The notes under the pieces are model-generated. The model was not told the origin of the DNA and made no database searches. It saw only the letters and a list, made by a program, of their open reading frames with translations. A stretch of 60,516 bases of DNA from Halomonas ventosae (lineage in GTDB: Bacteria > Pseudomonadota > Gammaproteobacteria > Pseudomonadales > Halomonadaceae), in NCBI RefSeq assembly GCF_004363555.1, contig NZ_SNZJ01000011.1, forward strand, positions 59,013-119,528, written 5' to 3'. Shown here one piece after another: positions 51,639 through 58,548 of the stretch. How positions within the stretch are numbered: the first letter of the stretch is position 1; every line of letters begins with the position of its first letter. The translations under genes were made by a program, and so were the position numbers.

Positions 51639-53036
51639 TCAGAGCGTGCGCCAGGGGATCGGCGGGGGCGTCAGCAGGGTGTCGGTCACCGCCTTGAGTG
51701 CCGCTTCCAGGGCCTCCCGCGAGCGGGCCCCGCCCAGGCAGAGTCGCACCGCCTGGGGCGCCGGCTCGCTGCCCACGCAGAAGGGCTCTGGGCCGGTCAG
51801 GCGCACGCCGCGCTCCTTCAGGGCGGCGAGCAGCTCGGCGGCGCGCAGCCCCTCCGGCAGCGTCAGCCAGAGGTTGTTGCCGTGGTGCCGCCCGGAGGGG
51901 GCATAGTCCGCCAGCCACCGGCGGGCCAGGCGCTGGCGCTCGGCCTGCTCCTCGCTCTGCCAGGCCAGCAGGCGCTCGGCATCGGCGCTCTCCACGCAGC
52001 GGCACACCGCCTCCACCATCAGCGACGGGACCATCCAGCTCTGGGCGCGCACCGCCGCGCCCAGCGGCTCCTGCAGCGCCTCTGGCACCCGCAGGGCGCC
52101 GATGCGCAGCCCCCCCGCCAGCACCTTGGCGGTGCTGAAGGCGAACAGGGTGCGCTCCGGGGCCAGCCGGTAGAGCGGGGTGCCGCGCTCGGCTTCCGGC
52201 AGGTACTGCACCCCATCCTCCAGGATCCAGAACTCGTGCTGCCGGGCAAGTTCGGCCAGGCGTTCGCGCCGCGTCTCGCTGAGCACGGCGCCGGTGGGGT
52301 TGTTCTGTTCCGGCGTGACGTAGACCAGCCGCGGCGGCTGCTGGGCACACAGCCGTGCCAGGGCCTCCAAGTCCATGCCCGCGTCGTCCAGGGGCACGGC
52401 CAGGGTCTTGAGGTGCGCCTGGCGGGCGGCACCGATCAGCCCGGGATAGGTGAGCGCATCGGCGGCGATGCGCTCGCCGGGGCGCGTCAGCGCCCGCAGC
52501 GTCAGGTCGATGCCGTGCTGGCCCCCCTGGGTGATCACCAGCGCCCCCGGCGAGACCGGCATGCCCAGGCGGGTCATCCAGGCGGCAAGGCGCTCGCGGT
52601 GCCCCGCCAGCCCGCGCTCCGGCTGGTAGGCCACGGCGCGCTCCAGCACCTCTCGATCCTCGGCGATCCCGGCGAGCGCCTGGCCCAGCAGCGTGGCGCG
52701 CAGCGGGTGGGGCGGGGGCAGGCTGAGGCTGAGGTCGATCAGGCCCTCGTCCTCCGCCGGGGTGGCGGCCAGGAAGGGGGCGGCGGCGGCTTGCTCGGCG
52801 ACGCGCACATAGGTGCCGCTGCCCACCCGCGCCGAGACCGCGCCTCGACGCTCGGCCTCGGCGTAGGCGCGTGACACCGTGCCCACGGTCACGCCCAGGG
52901 CATCGGCCAGGCGGCGCTGGGGAGGGAGCTTCTCGCCCGGGGCCAGCTCGCCGGCCTGGATGGCCCGGGCGATCGACTCGGCGATGGCCCAGTATCGGGG
53001 GCCCTCGGCATCGAGCCGGGGAGTCCAGATTGTCAT
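51639..53036 (-). CDS. MocR-type (GntR HTH plus aminotransferase-fold) transcriptional regulator
   Basis: 465 residues. The GntR winged helix at ~1-80 (IARAIQAGELAPGEKLPPQR, GVTVGTVSRAYAEAERRG) precedes a fold-type I aminotransferase domain with NPTG (246-249), Asp274 and the PLP lysine in STAKVLAGG (Lys304). MocR/PdxR/GabR/EhuR-type proteins sense PLP or amino acids. It is divergent from the LysE gene, with 95 bp between them, so it likely controls that exporter and perhaps the racemase. Confidence 0.92.
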   Translation of the reverse strand: MTIWTPRLDAEGPRYWAIAESIARAIQAGELAPGEKLPPQRRLADALGVTVGTVSRAYAEAERRGAVSARVGSGTYVRVAEQAAAAPFLAATPAEDEGLIDLSLSLPPPHPLRATLLGQALAGIAEDREVLERAVAYQPERGLAGHRERLAAWMTRLGMPVSPGALVITQGGQHGIDLTLRALTRPGERIAADALTYPGLIGAARQAHLKTLAVPLDDAGMDLEALARLCAQQPPRLVYVTPEQNNPTGAVLSETRRERLAELARQHEFWILEDGVQYLPEAERGTPLYRLAPERTLFAFSTAKVLAGGLRIGALRVPEALQEPLGAAVRAQSWMVPSLMVEAVCRCVESADAERLLAWQSEEQAERQRLARRWLADYAPSGRHHGNNLWLTLPEGLRAAELLAALKERGVRLTGPEPFCVGSEPAPQAVRLCLGGARSREALEAALKAVTDTLLTPPPIPWRTL

Positions 53037-53131
53037 GGTGACAATAAAACCTTTGACGCCAGAATTGCGCCCGTTAAGCTGAAAATTCACGGGCTGTATC
53101 GACAATAACGCCGAAATTGTATGGGTGCAAT
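53037..53131. promoter_or_regulatory. Shared MocR/LysE control region with GACAATAA direct repeats
   Basis: GACAATAA occurs at 53040-53047 and 53101-53108, 61 bp apart in the same orientation (about six helix turns). MocR-family regulators such as GabR bind direct repeats, so these are candidate operator halves. The first repeat lies only 4 nt before the regulator start codon. Confidence 0.5.
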
Positions 53132-53737
53132 ATGCTGGAAGCCGTGGCATTCCTGGGGCCGGCGGCCCTCTACATGATCTCCATGACCATCACCCCGGGC
53201 CCCAACAACGTGATGCTCACCGCCTCCGGGGCCAACTTCGGCTTCCTGCGCACCCTGCCGCATATGCTCGGCATCCTGGGGGGCTGCTTCCTGCTGTTCG
53301 CCGGCATTGCCCTGGGGCTGGGCCTGCTCTTCGAGCGCTACCCGCTGGTGCAGACGATCCTGCGGGTGGTGGGAAGCGGCTACCTGCTCTACCTGGCCTG
53401 GCGCATTGCCACGGCGCCGCCGCCGGACCTGCGCCGGCGCGGCGAGGGGCGCCCGCTAGGCTTCTGGCAGGCGGCCGCCTTCCAGTTCGCCAACCCCAAG
53501 GCCTGGGTGATGGGGCTGGCGCTGATGGCGGGCTTCCTGCCCAGCGACGGCAATACCTTGGTCAACGCCCTGCTGCTGGCCGGTTTCGCCGAGCTGGTGG
53601 GCTTTCCCTGCATCGCGCTCTGGGCGGGCTTCGGCATGGCCATCGGCCGCTGGCTCGACACGCCGCGCGCCTGGCGGGTCTTCAACGGCGTGATGGGGGC
53701 GCTCACCGCCGCCTGCGTGATCTTTATCCTGGGATAA
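53132..53737 (+). CDS. LysE/RhtB family amino acid exporter
   Basis: 201 residues with six hydrophobic segments; the family start SMTITPGPNNVMLTASGANFG and the LGFWQAAAFQFANPKAWVMG segment are present. Members export amino acids such as threonine, homoserine or lysine. Weak ribosome site (GGGTG). Only 11 nt separate it from the racemase gene, so they form an operon facing the MocR gene. Confidence 0.9.
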   Translation: MLEAVAFLGPAALYMISMTITPGPNNVMLTASGANFGFLRTLPHMLGILGGCFLLFAGIALGLGLLFERYPLVQTILRVVGSGYLLYLAWRIATAPPPDLRRRGEGRPLGFWQAAAFQFANPKAWVMGLALMAGFLPSDGNTLVNALLLAGFAELVGFPCIALWAGFGMAIGRWLDTPRAWRVFNGVMGALTAACVIFILG

Positions 53738-53748
53738 GAGGAGGGGAG

Positions 53749-54450
53749 ATGAGGACGATAGGGCTGATCGGCGGCATGAGCTGGGAATCGACCCAGACCT
53801 ACTACCGGCTCATCAATCAGGGGGTGAAGGCGCGGCTGGGCGGGCTGCACTCCGCCCGGCTGGTGCTCTACAGCGTGGACTTCGCCGAGATCGAGGCGTT
53901 GCAGCGCCGCGGCGACTGGGCGGAAACCGCGCGCATCCTCGGCGCGGCGGCCCGCTCCCTGGCGGCGGCCGGCGCCGACTTCCTGGTGCTCGGCACCAAC
54001 ACCATGCACAAGGTCGCCCCGCAGCTCGAGCAGGCCGTGGCGATCCCCCTGCTGCATATCGCCGATGCCACCGCCAACGCGCTGCACCGGCAGGGTGTGA
54101 CCCGGGTGGGGCTGCTCGGCACCCGCTTCACCATGGAGCAGGCCTTCTACCGCGAGCGCCTGGAGGCGCAGGGCATCCAGGTGCTGGTTCCCGATGCCGC
54201 CCAGCGCGAGCGGGTGCACGCCGTCATCTATGATGAGCTCTGTCGCGGCGAGATCCGGGCAGACTCGAAAGCCGCCTACCTGGCGATCGTGGCCACGCTG
54301 GCCGGGCAGGGCGCCCAGGGCGTGATCCTCGGCTGCACGGAGATCGGGCTGTTGATCCAGGGCGACGATACGGACGTTCCCCTCTTCGATACCACCGCCA
54401 TCCACGCCGAACAGGCGGTGGAGGCGGCGCTTGCGGCCCAGGACGCATAG
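53749..54450 (+). CDS. Aspartate/glutamate racemase family protein (YgeA-like), intact copy
   Basis: 233 residues. IGLIGGMSWEST start, GTNTMHK with Thr83 and GCTEIG with Cys196 are the two active-site regions; E. coli L-aspartate/glutamate-specific racemase also uses a Thr/Cys pair. GAGGAGGGGAG lies just before the ATG. In operon with LysE, suggesting D- or L-amino acid handling and export. The residue before Thr83 is Gly here and Cys in the truncated copy. Confidence 0.88.
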   Translation: MRTIGLIGGMSWESTQTYYRLINQGVKARLGGLHSARLVLYSVDFAEIEALQRRGDWAETARILGAAARSLAAAGADFLVLGTNTMHKVAPQLEQAVAIPLLHIADATANALHRQGVTRVGLLGTRFTMEQAFYRERLEAQGIQVLVPDAAQRERVHAVIYDELCRGEIRADSKAAYLAIVATLAGQGAQGVILGCTEIGLLIQGDDTDVPLFDTTAIHAEQAVEAALAAQDA

Positions 54451-54653
54451 CACATGTCGGCCAGGACCAGTCGGATGAGCCTCCATGGAAAAAACCTCGC
54501 CGGCTGTCGATCTGGACCTGCTTCATTCGACTACCGGGTGAGATGTTCCGGTTGAGCACAAGGGTGAATAGGTTTCGATCACTTGTTCGTACTCTTATGC
54601 ATGGAGCGAAGCTACCAGGCGGTACTCGACCTGGAACCATGATGGAGGAGCCT

Positions 54654-55142
54654 ATGACGAAGATTGCAAAGAACACGATCTGCCTTTGGTACGAACGTGA
54701 TGCCGAAGAGGCGGCGAACTTCTACGCCAGGACCTTTCCCGATTCCTCCGTCGGCGCGGTCCATCGCGCACCGGGAGACTACCCGGCGGGCAAGCAAGGT
54801 GACGTCTTGACCGTCGAGTTCACCGTGCTGGGCATACCCTGCCTGGGGCTTAACGGTGGGCCAGGGATCCAGCACAACGAGGCGTTCTCGTTCCAGGTGG
54901 CCACCGAGGATCAAGCCGAGACCGATCGTTACTGGAATGCCATCGTCGACAACGGCGGCCAGGAGAGCGACTGCGGCTGGTGCAAGGACAAGTGGGGCAT
55001 CTCCTGGCAGATCACCCCCATCGCGTTGACCAGGGCCTACACCAGCCCCGACCGCGCCGCCGCCCAGCGGGCGTTCGATGCCATGATGACGATGAGGAAA
55101 ATCGAGATCGCCGCAATCGAAGCGGCGGTTCGTGGCGAGTAG
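54654..55142 (+). CDS. VOC superfamily protein (PhnB-like, 3-demethylubiquinone methyltransferase-like)
   Basis: 162 residues: NTICLWYERDAEEAANFYAR start, TVEFTVLGIPCLGLNGGP, NEAFSFQVATEDQAETDRYW and CKDKWGISWQITP identify the PhnB-type VOC group. Function unknown; members are often annotated by weak similarity to 3-demethylubiquinone 3-methyltransferase without being methyltransferases. GGAGGAG lies 6 nt before the ATG. Confidence 0.87.
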   Translation: MTKIAKNTICLWYERDAEEAANFYARTFPDSSVGAVHRAPGDYPAGKQGDVLTVEFTVLGIPCLGLNGGPGIQHNEAFSFQVATEDQAETDRYWNAIVDNGGQESDCGWCKDKWGISWQITPIALTRAYTSPDRAAAQRAFDAMMTMRKIEIAAIEAAVRGE

Positions 55143-55214
55143 CCGACGGTCTGACAACAGCATGCCGCGGATGGCGCTGCGTGCCGCCTCTGATGCCGAA
55201 TGTTGACCGCCCAA

Positions 55215-55254
55215 GCAAGGCCCCCGAGTCACTCATCTGGCTCGGGGGCCTTGC
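55215..55254 (+). terminator. Intrinsic terminator after the VOC gene
   Basis: GCAAGGCCCCCGAG and CTCGGGGGCCTTGC with a 12-nt loop, followed by GTTT; 72 nt after the stop. It is the last strong high-GC signal before the island. Confidence 0.85.
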
Positions 55255-55500
55255 GTTTGGGCGCCGTGATGCTTCAGCGGCCGGCGTTGATGCCTGCACC
55301 CGTTGATCCTCACCTGCGACCAATCGGGGTGTGGCATCCATCGGCACTCTCGCATACGCTGACCGCTTAATGTCGCTTAGACGGCTAGGCAGCATGCCAA
55401 CAACGCAAGACGCAGGGACTACCGCAGTGATGGCAGGGAGCCATCATTGCCTGCCGGGTAGGGGCGGTAGCGTGCCTTAAAAATGGGGGTCTGTTCCCGA
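55255..55500. other. Non-coding junction between core chromosome and island
   Basis: No gene is supported. GGGGTCTGTTCCCGAT near 55485 resembles short repeats often found near transposase genes, but no transposase reading is present. A 19-codon minus-strand reading with clustered Cys/His is too short to call. Confidence 0.5.
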
Positions 55501-55794
55501 TTACCCAGGCGCTTTGCGCGCGAGAATTCTCCAATATCCCCCCAAGGGCTGATCGAGGACGTGGCGGTAGAGAAACACGGGTGCATTCAGTGCCTGGTTC
55601 TGAGTAGCCGCCACCATATGCCTCTCCACCGCCAGGTGTCCCGGGAAGGCATTCACCTCGGAGGCTTCCATGCTGGCGGGGTGCCGGATCCCATAGAAAC
55701 GGATGAAGTAGCATTTCCACCAGCCATAGGCCTTCTCGTTACGTGGGCTATAGCGCGTCACCCGCATAGTGGCCTTTGCGCGGTCTATCATCAT
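55501..55794 (-). pseudogene. N-terminal remnant of an integron-type tyrosine recombinase (IntI-like)
   Basis: A 97-residue reading has the SAM-like core-binding domain: YSPRNEKAYGWWKCYFIRF, then RHPASMEASEVNAFPGHLAV, and AATQNQALNAPVFLYRHVL. This matches integron integrases and related recombinases (IntI1 has YSLRTEQAYVHW, RHPATLGSSEVEAFLSWLA). It stops after LARKAPG, where active proteins continue into the catalytic domain with the R-H-R-Y residues; none of that is present. It is therefore inactive. Its 5' end points toward the AT-rich genes at 56036 and on, the geometry of intI versus its cassettes. Confidence 0.78.
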
Positions 55795-56035
55795 TGGTGG
55801 CTTCCCAGGTGTCTACATACAGTTATCTTTTCGTTGTATGGGTATACGTACAGACTTATTGGTGAAGGTAGAACGCGCAAGAAAGCGAATCCTGCACGGG
55901 TAGCCAATCTACAATTATTTATTTAGAATCAATTGGTTAAGTGAATCTTTGTAAGCTGCGTTTGCCGGAACAATTGGTCTAATTATAGAACGTACCGTCC
56001 AATACCTGTTAGCCACGCAAAGGAAGCCCTTTGTA
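55795..56035. other. AT-rich spacer between recombinase remnant and AbiGi-like gene
   Basis: The sequence drops sharply in GC here. GTTAAGT at 55936-55942 matches the integron core-site consensus GTTRRRY, but seven-base matches are expected by chance. No ORF is supported. The promoter of the 56036 gene should lie here; no clear site stands out. Confidence 0.4.
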
Positions 56036-56779
56036 ATGTCTCAACGATATTATTCAAACGTTTACTGGCATTTTACTGGATCGCCAGAAGGCGTTGATTG
56101 GTCTCTTGCTCGGTGTCCTAAGGACATAACAGAACAAGGTGCAGCACTGGAGCCAGAGAAAGGAGCTGAAACACTATGTCTGATTCTAGAATCCTCGAAA
56201 CTGCTGGCAACATGCACAGAAACCATTACTGATGGTTTAAGCACTGATAGTTTTTGCAGTGTGACTGATATCCCCCTGAAGGATTTGCCATCCCACTCTC
56301 CTTATTACGGAAAAGTTGCACTTGGATTTAAGGCCAAGGCAATCCATGAAAGCTTTGTTCCCGTTCTATACATCCCAAAACAGAACTTGCCGGCAGTGAA
56401 AAGGCTGATTCCTAATCCTGAACTTCAGAGAATGGCCAGCGAATTATTTGGATATGGGCCAGGTTTTTGGGAGCAGCAAGGAATGAAGATGCTGCATCAA
56501 GCAGAACAAAACAAGCATGAAGTGACGGAAATAAAAAAAGAAGAAGTTGGCGGGTTCTTAGCCAACTTCCTAAAGATCACTGACTTCGATAGTGACCCTC
56601 GAAATACCTATTATCGCGAAAGGGAATGGAGGTGTATCGGTGATTTTTATTTCGATAAAGGTAATATCGAAGCAGTAGTCGCACCTAAAGAGGTTTTGCC
56701 AATGATACGAGAAAAATTGGCGGAGCTTGAAATTACAGAAACAAGCGTTCTCGCATGGGAATTTATCGAGGATGCGTAG
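56036..56779 (+). CDS. AbiGi-like protein (putative abortive-infection antitoxin family)
   Basis: 247 residues, AT-rich. Features of the AbiGi family (PF10899) are an early WHFTG, a FCSVTDIPLKDLPSHSPYYG block (Cys-x-x-x-Asp-Ile-Pro-Leu and His), FVPVLYIP and a closing YYREREWRCIGDF. AbiGi is the antitoxin of the type IV AbiG system of Lactococcus, normally paired with an AbiGii nucleotidyltransferase; no AbiGii is present here. Instead the ABC-3C genes follow 125 nt downstream. It could be an independent defence gene or an accessory of that system. Confidence 0.65.
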   Translation: MSQRYYSNVYWHFTGSPEGVDWSLARCPKDITEQGAALEPEKGAETLCLILESSKLLATCTETITDGLSTDSFCSVTDIPLKDLPSHSPYYGKVALGFKAKAIHESFVPVLYIPKQNLPAVKRLIPNPELQRMASELFGYGPGFWEQQGMKMLHQAEQNKHEVTEIKKEEVGGFLANFLKITDFDSDPRNTYYREREWRCIGDFYFDKGNIEAVVAPKEVLPMIREKLAELEITETSVLAWEFIEDA

Positions 56780-56904
56780 TAAGCGAAAAAATCGCGAAAC
56801 TTGGACGCACTAAGGTGCGCCTATGCATTCTGGCAGTAGTTTTGTATATTAATAACAAGCGACATAGTAGTGAAAAAGGTTTAAAATCAGCATAAGGGAT
56901 TTGA

Positions 56905-58077
56905 ATGCTACACACTAAAGAACCAAGAGAGCAGAATGGCAGAGATTCTTTTAGTCGATATAGGGCTCAAGTGCGTTCTGCAGCAATGGCTAGCTTGGCT
57001 ATCTTGGAGGGTGGTAGCATAGATCGCGTTTACTGTGATCTACACGATGACTTCGTTGTTCGTCGTAAGGATGAAAATGGGTTTAGCTATGTTTTCTATC
57101 AAGTTAAAACCAAATCAAAGCAAAACCACAACTGGTCACTTGGTGAAGTTTTTGGCTTAAATAGTAAAGTGAAGAATCAGAGTAAGCAATCTCCCACTAA
57201 AATCAAAGATAGTTTTGTCGGTAAGTTATTATTACATACGGTGGTATTCGACAAACACTGCAATAGTGTTGTATTTCAAACAAACATTAACAACAGTGAT
57301 GATGTGGATGCTCTTTTAATTGATGTAGAATCTGGGGTATTTGAAGATAAATTTTGCCAGGCACTTATTGAAAAATTCAATGAGTGCTACGAGGATGTGA
57401 TAAACGGGAAGTTAACAGAAAATAAAATAAAAGAAAATCTAAATAAGCTAAAGTTTGAAGCCGATGTGCAATATCTTAAGGAAGGCAATAATAACTTCCG
57501 ACCTCTTGTAGGTGAAAAAATTTATGAATATAGTGAAGTTGATCTTGGAAGGCTAGAGCTTGAGGAAATAATATTAAAGCTGCTTGATCTGATCGAAAGA
57601 AAATCCAGCTCAATAATAAAGGAAATAACCCCTGAGAGCATTGAGGAATATGCAGGTGTTTCAATTGATGATCTTCTTTCTGTTCTAAGTATATCTAAAG
57701 ACGCATATTATAACCTTCTCGACGGCGGTGATAGCAAAGCAGTAAAATCAGCTTCTATCATTCAGAGAACATTACAAAGTGCTGGATCGGGAATGCAGGA
57801 GATTGAGTACTGTACACGATGCAAAACCAATTGGGACCTATGGTTTAGAAAAAATCGGCATGTAATAAGCGAGCTTGATTTAAATGCAATAACCCAAAGT
57901 GTCAAAAAGCTTTTTTCAGATGTGGTTTCGCCCGGTAATCAAGTATTAATCGCATCGCTAAAAGGGCCTATCGAGGAAGCGGTTAATGATTTGGAATCAA
58001 AAAAGCTATTATATGATTTGAATGAAGACCTATTGTTGGGAGCATTCTTTTCCGAGCTCGTAAAGGTTAAGTCATGA
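56905..58077 (+). CDS. DUF4297 (Cap4-type dsDNA endonuclease) domain protein, ABC-3C effector
   Basis: 390 residues. The N-terminal ~130 residues fit the DUF4297 restriction-endonuclease-like domain: GRDSFSRYRAQVRSAAMASL, YCDLHDDFVV with Asp48/Asp49, and FYQVKTKS with the QxK pair (Gln66, Lys68) give the D...QxK core. In CBASS Cap4 the same domain cuts DNA when activated; in ABC three-component (ABC-3C) systems it is a known effector. The C-terminal 260 residues are helical with a CTRCKTNWDLWFRKN segment and probably contact the partners. The stop overlaps the next start by ATGA. Confidence 0.78.
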   Translation: MLHTKEPREQNGRDSFSRYRAQVRSAAMASLAILEGGSIDRVYCDLHDDFVVRRKDENGFSYVFYQVKTKSKQNHNWSLGEVFGLNSKVKNQSKQSPTKIKDSFVGKLLLHTVVFDKHCNSVVFQTNINNSDDVDALLIDVESGVFEDKFCQALIEKFNECYEDVINGKLTENKIKENLNKLKFEADVQYLKEGNNNFRPLVGEKIYEYSEVDLGRLELEEIILKLLDLIERKSSSIIKEITPESIEEYAGVSIDDLLSVLSISKDAYYNLLDGGDSKAVKSASIIQRTLQSAGSGMQEIEYCTRCKTNWDLWFRKNRHVISELDLNAITQSVKKLFSDVVSPGNQVLIASLKGPIEEAVNDLESKKLLYDLNEDLLLGAFFSELVKVKS

Positions 58078-58445
58078 ATTTTGAATCATTTTTTCAAGCC
58101 GCAAATGAGAACCAGGCTGTTATCAGTATTGACAGCGAAAAGCAGAGCAGTGGCAGCTTTCTCAGTAATGAAGCATTATTCCAACTCCCACTGATTAGTC
58201 TGATTGTATTACTTTTAGCAAAAGATAGACGTAAGCCTTATGTCTCAGAAGTTGGCCAGCTTGTTGGAGAAAGTATCGAAGACAGTATGTTCGGATTTAA
58301 AGGGTCTTCACAGCATATTGGTTGGTCTGCGAATTTAAGAGTAAGGACAGTAAAAGCTTTGAGCTTCTTAGAGGAAGCCAATCTCATTGAGATACAAAAT
58401 AGAAAAGGCCGATTGCAAATAACTGAGTTGGGAAAAAAGTCATAA
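58074..58445 (+). CDS. ABC-3C middle component (winged-helix protein)
   Basis: 123 residues. After a Ser/Gln-rich start the protein has LPLISLIVLLLAKDRRKPYV, VRTVKALSFLEEANLIEIQN and RLQITELGKKS, a winged-helix pattern, the hallmark of the small middle components of ABC-3C systems. Its gene is fused by ATGA overlap to the nuclease gene and precedes the ATPase by ~100 nt. It is thought to couple the ATPase sensor to the effector; direct evidence is lacking here. Confidence 0.75.
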   Translation: MNFESFFQAANENQAVISIDSEKQSSGSFLSNEALFQLPLISLIVLLLAKDRRKPYVSEVGQLVGESIEDSMFGFKGSSQHIGWSANLRVRTVKALSFLEEANLIEIQNRKGRLQITELGKKS

Positions 58446-58548
58446 GTCGTGCCTTGAGTAAAGATGATAATTTAGCATGGAATCTGACAGTAATATCTCG
58501 CTCGTATCGAAATATTTGTGTGTCTAAGCAGTTGGATATGGAATTATA

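Larger units (their letters stand above)
51000..54305. repeat. Right copy of the tandem segmental duplication (nearly intact)
   Basis: Contains the EamA tail scrap (51005-51112), ABM, MocR, LysE and the first ~185 codons of racemase. The end at 54305 is the point equivalent to the racemase breakpoint in the left copy. Junction microhomology is GCCGG (51000-51004; 47575-47579 in the EamA gene; 54301-54305 in the racemase). Confidence 0.88.

Noticed and set aside
53749..54450. Gly82 in place of Cys82 next to NTMH as loss of a catalytic cysteine
   Set aside because: Aligned to aspartate racemases with the PCNTAH motif, the catalytic position is the residue before NTMH, which is Thr83 here; E. 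coli L-Asp/Glu-specific racemase also uses Thr/Cys. The Gly change is beside, not at, the site.
55385..55450. Cys/His-rich 19-codon reading as an IS1-type zinc-binding protein
   Set aside because: Too short, no ribosome site and no supporting inverted repeats.
55795..56035. attI site based on GTTAAGT at 55936
   Set aside because: A seven-base match in AT-rich DNA is expected by chance and no second site supports it; kept only as a hint in the integron finding.
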